A stretch of 62,594 bases of DNA from CAYNNQ01 sp964398785 (GCA_964398785.1 CAYNNQ010000011.1:1-62594), one strand, 5' to 3'. Numbered from the stretch's first letter, positions 16,040 to 25,302 are shown. Translations and numbers: made by a program. Notes: generated by a model not told the origin, from the letters alone.

Positions 16040-17092
16040 TCAAGCGCGGATTGCAACCACCTGTCGTTTTACACGGGGCTTTACCCGCCCGATTATTTCG
16101 GCCATCTCATTTTGTTGCAACAAAAAAGTCTGTACGTCCTCTATCTTTTCCGGAGGGACTCCCAATACCAATCCGCCAGAGGTCTGGGCATCGAATATAA
16201 GGTCCACGGCCAGGGTGTCTGCTTCCGGATCTATATGGACCATAGACTGGCAAAAGTGCTTATTGGCGTAGCTGCCCGCGGGTATCATGCCCATTCCGGC
16301 CAGTTCCCGGGCCGATTCCAAAATCGGGACTTTCCGGGCATCGATCTCCACGAGGACTCCGGACGCCCGGCCCATCTCCAAAAGATGCCCGCCCAAGCCG
16401 AACCCGGTAATATCGGTTCCGCCCTTTAAGCCAAATTCCCGGATGGCCAGTGAGCTACCTGCATTCAGGTGCCCGGCCCAGAGGAGCAAATCATCCTCCA
16501 TCCCGGATACGTCCCCGAAATCGGCTTTCAAAGCAGTAGCCAAAACTCCGGTTCCCAGGGGCTTGGTCAAAATAAGGAGATCCCCCTCCCTAAGACCGGA
16601 ATTGGTGGCGAATTGATCCGGATCCACCGACCCAGACACGGAGAGGCCGTACTTGATCTCCGGGTCCTCCAGACTGTGTCCCCCGGCCATAACTGCACCA
16701 GCTTCATCTATTTTGTCCATTCCTCCCTGCAGAATATCCCGGAGTATGGATTTATCCATACTTTTGGCCGGAAAACAGACTATATTCATGGCTGCATAGG
16801 GCTGCCCTCCCATGGCATAAACATCGGAAAGGGCATTGGCCGCGGCTATTTGCCCAAAGCTATACGCATCGTTTACAATTGGGGTAAAAAAATCCACTGT
16901 TTGAATAAGGGCTTTTCCCTGGGGGTAGGAAAGGACAGAAGCATCCTCGCACCCTTCAGGCCCCTGTATCAAAGCCGGATGGTCCCGTTTAAAGCTTAGT
17001 TCGGCCAGTACCTCCTCCAGGTCCCCCGGAGAAATTTTTGCAGCTCAGCCAGCCGCATTAACTGTCTGCGCCAACTTAATTCCGTTTTTCAT
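16040..17092 (-). CDS. selD: Selenide, water dikinase (selenophosphate synthetase), selenoprotein
   Basis: Makes selenophosphate from selenide and ATP for selenocysteine and selenouridine. An in-frame TGA at codon 16 (17045-17047) is read here as selenocysteine, giving 350 residues. The context NAAG-U-AAKISPGDLEEVL aligns with HGAG-C-GCKISPKVLETIL of E. coli SelD, with U16 and K19 matching Cys17 and Lys20. The ATG has AGGAG 10 bases upstream and overlaps the LysR gene by 17 bases. Standard gene calling stops at the TGA and would give a truncated 310-residue protein with a TTG start at 16972, lacking the catalytic residue. The downstream ATP-binding regions (GCEDASVL, GGHSLEDPEIKYGL, TDITGFGLGGH) are intact. 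Confidence 0.92.
17012..17047 (-). promoter_or_regulatory. Putative SECIS hairpin of selD with UGA
   Basis: After the UGA a spacer leads to a 7-bp stem (TTTCTCC with GGAGGAG, two G-U pairs) and a 9-base loop GGGGGACCT starting 20 bases from the UGA. Position and G-rich loop fit a bacterial SelB-binding element inside the coding region. The fold was made by hand. Confidence 0.65.
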
Positions 17093-18008
17093 CTAAACCA
17101 GACTCCTGATTTGGCTTTTTCCTTGATTGAAATATATGTTTGACTAAAGTGCGGGTGGCCGGAAATTCTGTTCGCCGTTTGTGTCTAATGAGAAAAAAAT
17201 CCCGCAAAAGATTAACCCCCTGCACTTCCAGAACGATAAGTTCCCTGTTTCCTATTTTCTCCTCCACCGCCATACGAGAAGTCACTCCAACTCCAAGCCC
17301 GGCGTGGATGCAGCGGACCATGGCTTCGGTGTTTTGGACCCGAATTACGGTATTAAATTTGTCCAGCTGCTCACCTATGCGGGCCAGCGCTTTTTCCAAT
17401 GCCAAACGTGTTCCGGAACCCTTTTCGCGCTGGACCCAGGGCAACATAGCCAGTTCCTCCGGAGACCAAACCCGTGTGAAGTCCAACCCCATTGAAGGAG
17501 AAGCAACAATGACAAGTTCATCGCGCATGACGGTTTGAAAATCCAAATCCGGATTCTCAGCATACCCCCCGACTATTCCCATGTCCAGATTTCCAGCCAA
17601 AACCTGATCGCAAATTTCGTTAGAATCCCCCACACGCAAATCAACAGTCACATTGGCATATCTTTTCTGGAAATCGGCCAGAATCGCCGGGAAAAAATAA
17701 TTGGCCGGAATGGTACTCCCGCCCAGTACCACCATTCCGGAGACCCTGTTTTGCAAATCATCGATTTCGGACTTAGTCTCTCTTTGAATGCGAAACAGTT
17801 CACAGGCCTTCTTGTACAACACCTCTCCCGCCAATGTAGGAATCACTGACCGGGAGACCCGGTCAAAAAGGGTCACCCCAAACTCCGTCTCCAGGCTGGA
17901 AATGTGGGCACTTATGGTAGGCTGGGAGAGAAACATTCCCTGGCCGGCTCGGGAAAAGCTTTGTGTCTCAAAGACACGGCAAAAGGCCTCCAGCTTTCTG
18001 ATCTCCAT
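17076..18008 (-). CDS. LysR-family regulator, selenium-metabolism associated
   Basis: A 310-residue LysR regulator. The N-terminal winged helix (SFSRAGQGMFLSQPTISAHI) is followed by a LysR substrate-binding fold of two lobes. The ATG at MEIRKLEAF has GAGG 6 bases upstream; a GTG 12 bases earlier is less well placed. It overlaps selD by 17 bases. LysR proteins of this subgroup are commonly found beside selD in anaerobes, so control of selenium genes is likely but inferred; the ligand is unknown. Confidence 0.88.
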   Translation of the reverse strand: MEIRKLEAFCRVFETQSFSRAGQGMFLSQPTISAHISSLETEFGVTLFDRVSRSVIPTLAGEVLYKKACELFRIQRETKSEIDDLQNRVSGMVVLGGSTIPANYFFPAILADFQKRYANVTVDLRVGDSNEICDQVLAGNLDMGIVGGYAENPDLDFQTVMRDELVIVASPSMGLDFTRVWSPEELAMLPWVQREKGSGTRLALEKALARIGEQLDKFNTVIRVQNTEAMVRCIHAGLGVGVTSRMAVEEKIGNRELIVLEVQGVNLLRDFFLIRHKRRTEFPATRTLVKHIFQSRKKPNQESGLDEKRN

Positions 18009-18080
18009 ATTGGTCCTCACCTTGCTCGCACTAATAACAAATATAAATAGAATACATTATATTTTTTAATAACTAAAGAC

Positions 18081-18115
18081 AAAAAAAAGGGAAAGCCGTG
18101 GCCTTCCCTTTTTTT
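18081..18115 (-). terminator. Intrinsic terminator of the alpha (rplQ) operon
   Basis: AAGGGAAGGCC and GGCTTTCCCTT form a strong stem with a short loop. The minus strand continues with eight T. It sits 8 bases after the rplQ stop, ending the 32-kb ribosomal block. A T run on the other strand makes it potentially bidirectional. Confidence 0.88.
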
Positions 18116-18122
18116 ATAAGAT

Positions 18123-18542
18123 CTATTCGTTGCTAGCCTTTTGTGTCTCGTCGTGCCCGGGCTTTTTACTGCTGGATTCCACCTCGTCACGGCTAAATTC
18201 AATCATGGCCAGGGGGGCTGCATCACCGGGGCGCGGTTTTGCGAGCTTCACTACCCGGGTATACCCACCGTCAACATTGGTGAAACGGGGGCCGATCTCA
18301 TCAAAAAGCTTTTTTACCAACTGGTGGTTGGAAAGCTGCTTATAGGCGAGACGCTTGGAGTGTAGATCACCCCTTTTGGCCAGAGTGACCAACCGGTCCA
18401 TCAACCTGCTGACCTCCTTGGCTTTGGGCGTGGTGGTCTTTATCCGTTCATGGGTCAGAAGTGAACGAAGCAGGTTGCGATGTAAAGCCTTGCGATGCGC
18501 TGTGGATCTGTTCAGTTTTCTTCCGGATTTTCTATGTCTCAT
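18123..18542 (-). CDS. rplQ: 50S ribosomal protein L17
   Basis: A large-subunit protein near the peptide exit. The start is set at MRHRKSGRKLNR, the family's normal N-terminus; AGAGGA lies 9 bases before this ATG, while an ATG 9 bases earlier abuts the ribosome site. The core ends near residue 120, followed by a charged Ser/Glu/Lys tail. It overlaps rpoA by 11 bases. Confidence 0.95.
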   Translation of the reverse strand: MRHRKSGRKLNRSTAHRKALHRNLLRSLLTHERIKTTTPKAKEVSRLMDRLVTLAKRGDLHSKRLAYKQLSNHQLVKKLFDEIGPRFTNVDGGYTRVVKLAKPRPGDAAPLAMIEFSRDEVESSSKKPGHDETQKASNE

Positions 18543-19581
18543 CTTGCTCATTCCTCTTCAGCCGTTCTTTGTACATTTCCTCGAAATTGCCCAAATCTGT
18601 TCCGAATTCCAGGCCCATTCCGTCCAACACCCTGCGGATATCTTCCAATGATTTGCGCCCAAAATTCTTGGTCTTGAGCATTTCGCTTTCCGTCTTTTGG
18701 ACCAGTTCGCCTACCAGATTGATGCCAGCGCTTTTCAAACAATTGCTAGCCCTTACAGGTAGTTCAAGTTCGTCTATGGTCTTGAACAGATTGGGATTAA
18801 CATTCTCCTCTTTTTTGGAGGATCGGGAACGAATATCGGTAGCTCCCTCGTCAAAATTGATAAACACCGAGAGCTGGTCTTTGAGGATCTTGGCGCTACA
18901 GGCCAGCGCATCTTCGGGAGACACGGAGCCATCAGTCCAAACTTCCATTATTAATTTGTCATAATTGGTCATTTGGCCAACACGGGCCTGCTCAACATTA
19001 TATGCCACCTTTTTGATCGGGGAGAAAGACGCATCCAAGGGTATCACACCAATTTCATCAGAAAGACCCTCGTGCATCTCCGAAGGGACATACCCTTTTC
19101 CCATGCGCACATCCAAATGGATCTTGAGATCCAGATCATCGGTCAAGGTGGCTATGTGCAGATCCGGGTTAAGTACCTGGACGTACTGATTTTCCACAAT
19201 ACTCGAGGCCTTGACTTCGCCTTTGGCATTGGCCACGAGTTCCAAACGCTGAGGATCATCCGTGGACATGGAGAACTTGACCTGTTTCAAGTTCAAGACG
19301 ATATCGGTAACGTCTTCTTTCACTCCCGGTATGGTGGTGAACTCGTGCTGCACACCTTCTATTTTCAGGGAAACTACTGACGCGCCCTGCATGGATGACA
19401 ATAGAATCCGGCGCAATGAATTCCCAATCGTGGTCCCGAAGCCTCTTTCCAAAGGCTCGCAAAAAAACTTGCCGTAAGACTCGTTGGACTTGGGATCCAA
19501 GTTTAATTGCTCCGGATGGACCAATTCCGTCCAGTTGCGGATATTAACGGATTTTTCACCTGACTTGGTTATCATAATCAC
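18532..19581 (-). CDS. rpoA: RNA polymerase alpha subunit
   Basis: A 349-residue subunit that nucleates polymerase assembly and contacts UP elements and activators. The N-terminal dimerisation domain shows GFGTTIGNSLRRILLSS, and a Ser/Lys/Glu linker (about 243-255) joins it to a C-terminal helix-hairpin-helix domain (ELPVRASNCLKSAGI, then KNFGRKSLEDI). It lies between rpsD and rplQ as in the standard alpha operon. Confidence 0.97.
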   Translation of the reverse strand: MIMITKSGEKSVNIRNWTELVHPEQLNLDPKSNESYGKFFCEPLERGFGTTIGNSLRRILLSSMQGASVVSLKIEGVQHEFTTIPGVKEDVTDIVLNLKQVKFSMSTDDPQRLELVANAKGEVKASSIVENQYVQVLNPDLHIATLTDDLDLKIHLDVRMGKGYVPSEMHEGLSDEIGVIPLDASFSPIKKVAYNVEQARVGQMTNYDKLIMEVWTDGSVSPEDALACSAKILKDQLSVFINFDEGATDIRSRSSKKEENVNPNLFKTIDELELPVRASNCLKSAGINLVGELVQKTESEMLKTKNFGRKSLEDIRRVLDGMGLEFGTDLGNFEEMYKERLKRNEQDET

Positions 19582-19632
19582 CTGCCGCTTATTATCGTAA
19601 CAAATTTTATCCAGTTTACCCGCTTTCAGGAA

Positions 19633-20259
19633 TTACTTGGAGTATAGCTCTACAATGAGCTGCTCATTTATAGGGAAGGTTATATCCTCCCTAGTTGGCA
19701 GGGTGTTCACTGTCGCCTGCAGGTTCTTTTCGTCAAGCTCCAGCCACTCCGGAGTTCCCCTGCGGGCCATGGCTTCCTGGGCTTCCTGTATTGCCGGTAC
19801 CTTTTTGCTCTTTTCCTTAATCTGTATATTGTCCCCTTCTTTAACCTGATAGGAAGGAACGTTTACCCGTCTACCATTCAGCAAAAAGTGGCCATGCAAG
19901 ACCAATTGTCTGGCCTGACTCCTGGAATTTGTAAAACCTAGGCGATAAACTACATTATCCATGCGCCTCTCAAGCATAACTAACAGATTCTTGCCAGTGA
20001 CACCTTTCCTGCGGTCAGCCAAGGTAAAATAGCGTTTAAATTGTCCTTCAAGAAGTCCATACATTCTACGGACTTTCTGTTTTTCCCGCAGCTGCAATGC
20101 ATAGTCCGTGGGCTTTTTGCGTACCCTTCCGTGTTCACCCGGAGGGTATGACCGGCGCTCAAAAGCGCACTTATCTGTAAAGCACCGATCGCCCTTCAGG
20201 AAGAGCTTTGTCCCTTCCCTGCGGCAGATCCTGCATTTTGAACCAGTATACTTAGCCAA
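19633..20259 (-). CDS. rpsD: 30S ribosomal protein S4
   Basis: A 208-residue primary 16S-binding protein, often the autoregulator of the alpha operon. It is the zinc-binding form, with Cys9, Cys12, Cys26 and Cys31. The S4 RNA-binding fold is visible at RLGFTNSRSQARQLVLHGHF. Confidence 0.96.
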   Translation of the reverse strand: MAKYTGSKCRICRREGTKLFLKGDRCFTDKCAFERRSYPPGEHGRVRKKPTDYALQLREKQKVRRMYGLLEGQFKRYFTLADRRKGVTGKNLLVMLERRMDNVVYRLGFTNSRSQARQLVLHGHFLLNGRRVNVPSYQVKEGDNIQIKEKSKKVPAIQEAQEAMARRGTPEWLELDEKNLQATVNTLPTREDITFPINEQLIVELYSK

Positions 20260-20271
20260 TTTGTGACCTCC

Positions 20272-20664
20272 TTAAACTCTCCGACGCTTGGGGGGGCGGC
20301 ACCCGTTATGCGGAATCGGAGTTATATCACGGATAAATGTAACGTTGAAGCCGACCTTGTTTATAGCACGCATTGCTGATTCACGCCCCGACCCCGGTCC
20401 GTTGACCAGGATACCCACAGTGTTCATACCGTGTTCCTGCGCCTTCTTGGCAGCCAGCTCAGCAGCTTTCTGCGCTGCGAAAGGAGTGCTTTTCCTAGAC
20501 CCCTTGAACCCGCATTGTCCGGCAGTACCCCAACTCACAACATTGCCATTCATATCTGTGAATGTAATCATTGTGTTGTTAAAGGAGGCGTTCACATGGA
20601 CCAGGCCGGACGGTATATTCTTACGAACTTTTTTTCTGGTGCTTCTTCTCTTTGGCTTAGCCAT
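20272..20664 (-). CDS. rpsK: 30S ribosomal protein S11
   Basis: A 130-residue platform protein of the small subunit. The conserved VNASFNNTMITFTD and the C-terminal PIPHNGCRPPKRRRV are intact. It lies 12 bases after rpsM and 12 before rpsD. Confidence 0.96.
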   Translation of the reverse strand: MAKPKRRSTRKKVRKNIPSGLVHVNASFNNTMITFTDMNGNVVSWGTAGQCGFKGSRKSTPFAAQKAAELAAKKAQEHGMNTVGILVNGPGSGRESAMRAINKVGFNVTFIRDITPIPHNGCRPPKRRRV

Positions 20665-20676
20665 ATCAACTCCGAT

Positions 20677-21045
20677 TTACTTCTTTCTCTTGATAGCAGT
20701 CCGCCTCGGACCCTTTTTGGTCCTCGAGTTCGTATGCGTTTTCTGTCCTCTAGCCGGTAGGGACTTCCTATGCCTGAGCCCGCGATAACAGCCTATATCC
20801 ATAAGCCGTTTGATATTGGCGGTAACTTCCCGGCGCAAATCCCCTTCTACTCGATAATTGCTTTCGATTTCACTACGTATATAGTTGAGCTCATCTGAAT
20901 TGAGATCATCGGATTTTTGGGCCCAATCAACACCAACTGTCTCCAGGATCTGGAGTGCAGTTGTTGGACCAATCCCGTAAATATACGTTAAAGCAACATC
21001 AATTCTCTTGTTTCTGGGTAGTTCTACTCCTGCTATTCTGGCCAC
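20677..21045 (-). CDS. rpsM: 30S ribosomal protein S13
   Basis: A 122-residue head protein that contacts the P-site tRNA and 50S bridges. It starts MARIAGVELPRNKR and has the usual RGLRHRKSLPARGQKT segment and basic tail. It follows rpmJ by 17 bases. Confidence 0.96.
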   Translation of the reverse strand: MARIAGVELPRNKRIDVALTYIYGIGPTTALQILETVGVDWAQKSDDLNSDELNYIRSEIESNYRVEGDLRREVTANIKRLMDIGCYRGLRHRKSLPARGQKTHTNSRTKKGPRRTAIKRKK

Positions 21046-21062
21046 TTGACTCCCCCTCGATA

Positions 21063-21176
21063 CTAACCTTGTCTCTGTTTGTGCCGCGGATTATCACATA
21101 TCACTCGCAATATGCCGTGCCTGCGAATGACTTTGCATTTTGGGCACATTTTTTTCACCGATGGTCTTACTTTCAT
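21063..21176 (-). CDS. rpmJ: 50S ribosomal protein L36
   Basis: A 37-residue protein found by direct translation (MKVRPSVKKMCPKCK start). Its zinc ligands are Cys11, Cys14, Cys27 and His32, so it is the zinc-binding form. It lies between map and rpsM; the usual infA in front of it is absent. Confidence 0.95.
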   Translation of the reverse strand: MKVRPSVKKMCPKCKVIRRHGILRVICDNPRHKQRQG

Positions 21177-21194
21177 GACGTATCCCCCAGTTGA

Positions 21195-21959
21195 CTATAG
21201 CTTGCTAAGGATCCGCGGACCCTCATTGGTTATCGCTATGGTGTTTTCAAAATGGGCGGAAAGTGAACCGTCTTGGGTGACTGCTGTCCACTTATCCGAG
21301 TTTATTTCCACCTGATCTGTTCCTCCAGCCAGCATGGGCTCAATGGCCAAAGTCATCCCCGCCTTTAACGGAATTCGCGTGGCCCTTTTGGGCAAAAAAT
21401 TGGGAATTTCCGGCTTTTCATGCAGTTTGGCTCCAATACCATGCCCCACAAACCTCTTTATAATATGGTACCCGTGCTCGGTGGCTTCATTTTCCACCGC
21501 TCGGGAAATATCATACAAATCGTTTCCGGGCCATGCCTGCTCAATCCCTTTTTCCAATGCGCTTTGAGTCGCCAGCATAAGTTTCGAGGCATTTTCATCA
21601 ATATCACCCACGGCAAAGGTCCTGGCGGCGTCACCGTGAAAGCCATCGTAAATAGTTCCCATATCAAAACTAACAATATCTCCGCTCTTCAAAATACGCT
21701 CCCCAGGAAAGCCGTGGACAATTTCTTCATTCACGGAGCAGCATATGGAGTGCGGGAAACCGCAGTACTTCAAAAAAGCGGGATAAACATTATATTTGTT
21801 ACAGATCTCATTTGCAAGGACTTCTATTTCTTTAGTCCGTATACCCGGGGCAATAGTTTCCTTTATCGCCTCTAGGATCTCAGCTACAATGCGATTGGCC
21901 TCCCTCAGGAGGCCAATTTCGTGCTGATTTTTAATATATATACCCCGGTATTTTTTCAA
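21195..21959 (-). CDS. map: Methionine aminopeptidase, type I
   Basis: Removes the initiator methionine from new proteins. The chosen TTG start (LKKYRGIYIKNQHEIG) gives 254 residues, the normal length, and begins just after the secY stop; the upstream frame lies within secY. The pita-bread metal ligands are visible in SFDMGTIYDGFHGDAART and GHGIGAKLHEKPEIPN, plus a late Glu in LAIEPML and another near the end. Confidence 0.93.
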   Translation of the reverse strand: MKKYRGIYIKNQHEIGLLREANRIVAEILEAIKETIAPGIRTKEIEVLANEICNKYNVYPAFLKYCGFPHSICCSVNEEIVHGFPGERILKSGDIVSFDMGTIYDGFHGDAARTFAVGDIDENASKLMLATQSALEKGIEQAWPGNDLYDISRAVENEATEHGYHIIKRFVGHGIGAKLHEKPEIPNFLPKRATRIPLKAGMTLAIEPMLAGGTDQVEINSDKWTAVTQDGSLSAHFENTIAITNEGPRILSKL

Positions 21960-21963
21960 CTTC

Positions 21964-23265
21964 TCATCGCCTTCCCTTAAGCCGATTCTTGGACATAAGC
22001 CCTTCATACTGCCTGGAAATCAAATGTGATTGTATCTGATTCATAGTGTCCATGGCCACCCCGACAACGATCAAAAGGGCTGTTCCCCCGTAATAAAACG
22101 GTACATTGAATTGCTGTATCAAAAACATAGGCAGGACACAGACTATGGAAACATATATAGCTCCCCAAAAGGTAAGTCGGGACAAGACCTTGTCTATGTA
22201 TTCCTTTGTCTTCTGTCCCGGACGTATGCCGGGAATAAAACCGCCCTGCTTTTTTAGGTTGTCCGCGATATCCTGAGGATCAAAGATAATCGCGGTATAA
22301 AAATAACAAAAGAAGACAATCATGCCTACGAAAATAATATTATACAGCAAAGATCCTGGAGATACGTATGCCGAAATCTCATTAAGCCATTCCACGTTGG
22401 AAAAGTTGGCAATTGTGGCCGGGAACATGAGTATGGACGAAGCAAAAATCGGTGGAATAACACCAGCCGTATTCAGGCGAAGAGGTAAGTGGCTGGATTG
22501 TCCACCATACATCTTGCGTCCAACCATCCTCTTGGCATGATGAATGGGAATCTTTCGCTGAGCCCTCTCTACATAGACAATTCCCACAAGCACGGCTACG
22601 AGCAAAACGAGTATAAAAAGAGCCACAAATAAGGTGACTTCCCCGGAGGAAATGAGTCGAAAACTGTTGCCCAGCGCTCCAGGGAGTCTAGCTACGATAC
22701 CGGCGAAAATTATCAAGGATATTCCGTTGCCGATACCAAATTCGGTTATCTGTTCACCAAGCCACATTAAAAAAACCGTTCCTGTGGTCAAGGTGATCAC
22801 TGTTATTAAGCGAAAAGCCCAGCCGGGATTAATTACAACAGGAGCACCCGTCGGGCTGCTCATGCTCTCCAACCCGATTGCAATACCAATTCCCTGAACA
22901 AGGGTAATAAGTACTGTTCCGTAGCGGGTATATTGGGTAATCTTTTGCTTCCCGGACTCCCCTTCTTCCTTGCTCAGTCGTGACAGCTCCGGACTAACCA
23001 CGGTCAAAAGCTGAATAATAATTGAAGCGGAGATATACGGCATGATGCCCAGGGCAAATATGGACAGTTTGGTTAAACCGCCGCCGGAAAACATATCAAA
23101 TAGACCCAGCAAGGTATTTTGAGCGTTGCTCATGAAATCCGCTAAAGCCTGACCGTCTACGCCCGGTATAGGTACATGTATGCCTATGCGGTATATTGCC
23201 AAAAAAAGAAAAGTAAAAACTATTCTTCTCTTTAGCTCGGAGAGTCCGGAACTTTCAGCAGCCAA
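21964..23265 (-). CDS. secY: Preprotein translocase subunit SecY
   Basis: A 433-residue channel of the Sec translocon, with ten membrane helices expected and visible as regular hydrophobic blocks. The cytoplasmic loop KIPIHHAKRMVGRKMYGGQS and the late GGFIPGIRPGQKT segment are conserved. It lies between rplO and map as in spc operons, but no adk follows. Confidence 0.97.
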   Translation of the reverse strand: MAAESSGLSELKRRIVFTFLFLAIYRIGIHVPIPGVDGQALADFMSNAQNTLLGLFDMFSGGGLTKLSIFALGIMPYISASIIIQLLTVVSPELSRLSKEEGESGKQKITQYTRYGTVLITLVQGIGIAIGLESMSSPTGAPVVINPGWAFRLITVITLTTGTVFLMWLGEQITEFGIGNGISLIIFAGIVARLPGALGNSFRLISSGEVTLFVALFILVLLVAVLVGIVYVERAQRKIPIHHAKRMVGRKMYGGQSSHLPLRLNTAGVIPPIFASSILMFPATIANFSNVEWLNEISAYVSPGSLLYNIIFVGMIVFFCYFYTAIIFDPQDIADNLKKQGGFIPGIRPGQKTKEYIDKVLSRLTFWGAIYVSIVCVLPMFLIQQFNVPFYYGGTALLIVVGVAMDTMNQIQSHLISRQYEGLMSKNRLKGRR

Positions 23266-23267
23266 AA

Positions 23268-23711
23268 CTAACCTTCCACCTGACTTGCGGTTCCACCCGC
23301 TTCGGTTATTTTGCGCGAAGCAGATGCGCTAAACCTGTGGGCCGTAATATTTTTTCTGCCTATATTCCCCTGGCCCAGAATCTTGATCGGCTCGCCGTAT
23401 TTGCATAAGCCCTGCTTATAGAAATCGTCCAGAGAAATGTCATTCTGCTCCGGGAAAAGCTGCTCAATCTGGTCTAGGTTGAATACCTTGTATGTGACCT
23501 TAAACTGGTTTTTAAAACCTCTCTTCGGTATCCTGCGCTGCAAAGGCATCTGACCGCCTTCAAACCAGTGGGGTACACCGCCTCCGGCGCGGCAGTTCTG
23601 CCCTTTATCGCCCTTGCCACTGTTACGACCCCAGCCGGAAGACCCGCCTCTGCCAACGCGCTTTTTATTCTTCCTCTCCGGTTCGAAAGGATAAAGATCA
23701 TGTATGTGCAT
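23268..23711 (-). CDS. rplO: 50S ribosomal protein L15
   Basis: A 147-residue late-assembly 23S-binding protein. It has the Gly-rich N-terminal VGRGGSSGWGRNSGKGDKGQ region. Its ATG shares one base with the rpmD stop. Confidence 0.96.
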   Translation of the reverse strand: MHIHDLYPFEPERKNKKRVGRGGSSGWGRNSGKGDKGQNCRAGGGVPHWFEGGQMPLQRRIPKRGFKNQFKVTYKVFNLDQIEQLFPEQNDISLDDFYKQGLCKYGEPIKILGQGNIGRKNITAHRFSASASRKITEAGGTASQVEG

Positions 23712-23878
23712 TACTTTTTCACCTCGACAAAATGCTTGACTTTATCCACCATTCCCTGGACACATTTATTATCTGGCAATATACGCTCCTGGTCTATTTT
23801 CTTTAGCCCCAGGGCCAGCAGGGTCTTTTTATGCGCCGGGCTTAGTCCGATGAGACTGCGTAAAAGTTTGATTTTCAT
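23711..23878 (-). CDS. rpmD: 50S ribosomal protein L30
   Basis: A 55-residue protein found by direct translation: MKIKLLRSLIGLSPAHKKTL start and a single compact fold. It ends TAATG into rplO and lies 11 bases after rpsE, its standard spc position. Confidence 0.93.
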   Translation of the reverse strand: MKIKLLRSLIGLSPAHKKTLLALGLKKIDQERILPDNKCVQGMVDKVKHFVEVKK

Positions 23879-23889
23879 ATCTTTTCTCC

Positions 23890-24387
23890 CTAGTCATACT
23901 TATGGGCGTAGTCGATCGACTTATTACGGACCCTGGTAGCTTCTTCGGCGCTAACTAGACTTTGCAAACCCTGCATTGTTGCTTTCAAAACATTATGCGG
24001 GGTATTGGAGCCCAAAGCCTTGGTCAGTATATCGTTGACCCCGGCTACTTCCATTACTGCACGCACAGGACCGCCAGCTATTATACCCGTACCTGGTGCT
24101 GCAGGTTTCAAGAGAACTTCACCTGCTCCGAATTTGCCGGTAATCTTATAGGGAATAGTTGCCCCCTGCAAGTTCACCCGCACTAAATTCAAACGGGCCT
24201 GATCAGTGGCTTTACGGATGGCTTCCGGGACTTGATTGGCTTTACCCATACCGTAGCCAACCAATCCATTCCCATCTCCTACGACCATTAAAGCACTGAA
24301 GCCAAATCTGCGGCCGCCTTTGACCACTTTTGCCACTCTGTTCAAATGTACAATCTTTTCTGTCAGCTCAAGAGCATTCTGTTCCAT
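23890..24387 (-). CDS. rpsE: 30S ribosomal protein S5
   Basis: A 165-residue protein important for decoding accuracy and mRNA unwinding. The conserved RVAKVVKGGRRFGFSALMVV and the GKANQVPEAIRKA helix are intact. Confidence 0.96.
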   Translation of the reverse strand: MEQNALELTEKIVHLNRVAKVVKGGRRFGFSALMVVGDGNGLVGYGMGKANQVPEAIRKATDQARLNLVRVNLQGATIPYKITGKFGAGEVLLKPAAPGTGIIAGGPVRAVMEVAGVNDILTKALGSNTPHNVLKATMQGLQSLVSAEEATRVRNKSIDYAHKYD

Positions 24388-24396
24388 GCCAACCCC

Positions 24397-24741
24397 TTAA
24401 AATTTTAAGCCAGCTTCCCGTGCAGCATCAGCTAGTGCTTTAACCCTTCCGTGATAGCAGTACCCGTTCCGATCAAACACGATTGAGGATATCTCTTTTT
24501 CCTTGGCCAGATTTGCAACTTGCTCGCCAACCTGCCTTGCTGTTTCACAGGTCAGTTTGGCCTCGCCATCCAGATTATGGCTGGAGTAAGCTGCCACAAC
24601 TCTGCCGTGAGTATCATCGACTATCTGGGCGTAAATATATCTATTGGACCTATAAACTACCATACGCGGTCTTTCCGGTGTACCGGAAAGTTTCTTCCTG
24701 ATCCTAATCTTTCTTTTATACCGCTGTTCTTTCTTATTCAT
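24397..24741 (-). CDS. rplR: 50S ribosomal protein L18
   Basis: A 114-residue 5S rRNA-binding protein with PRMVVYRSNRYIYAQIVDD and the FDRNGYCYHGRVKALADAAR end typical of the family. It lies between rplF and rpsE. Confidence 0.96.
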   Translation of the reverse strand: MNKKEQRYKRKIRIRKKLSGTPERPRMVVYRSNRYIYAQIVDDTHGRVVAAYSSHNLDGEAKLTCETARQVGEQVANLAKEKEISSIVFDRNGYCYHGRVKALADAAREAGLKF

Positions 24742-24756
24742 TTGATCTTCACCAGT

Positions 24757-25293
24757 CTATTTTTTGCCCGATTTACCGGCTTTTCTCTTAATTTCCTCGT
24801 CAACGTATTTAATACCTTTGCCTTTGTACGGCTCAGGCTTGCGAATCCTGCGGATGGTGGCGGCAGTTTCTCCCACTAACTGCTTGTCAATCCCGGAGAG
24901 TGTAAGTTTATTGCCTTCTACTTTGGCTTCCACGCCTTCGGGCAATTTGTGCTTAACCGGATGGGAATACCCGACTACCAGCTCCACCTCATTCCCGCTA
25001 ACCGACACACGATAACCAACACCGTTAACTTCAAGCGTCTTAGAAAAACCGGAGCTCACGCCTTGTACAGCGTTGTACAGCAAAGTCCGACGCAGGCCAT
25101 ACTGCTCGCTTGCCAACCTGCTGTTGTTAACGGGAACTACTCTGATCTGGCTGTCCTCGTGCTCAAACCTTACACTGGGATGCAGGGCAACTTTCAATTG
25201 GCCCTTTGGTCCAGATACATCTATGTCCCTAGCAGTAAACTGTACTTGAACTCCTTCCGGAATTTGAACTGGAAGTTTTCCTATCCTCGACAT
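24757..25293 (-). CDS. rplF: 50S ribosomal protein L6
   Basis: A 178-residue protein near the sarcin-ricin loop. It consists of two L6 repeats, with the signature PEPYKGKGIKYVDEEIKRK at the C-terminus. Confidence 0.97.
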   Translation of the reverse strand: MSRIGKLPVQIPEGVQVQFTARDIDVSGPKGQLKVALHPSVRFEHEDSQIRVVPVNNSRLASEQYGLRRTLLYNAVQGVSSGFSKTLEVNGVGYRVSVSGNEVELVVGYSHPVKHKLPEGVEAKVEGNKLTLSGIDKQLVGETAATIRRIRKPEPYKGKGIKYVDEEIKRKAGKSGKK

Positions 25294-25302
25294 TTATAAC
25301 CC

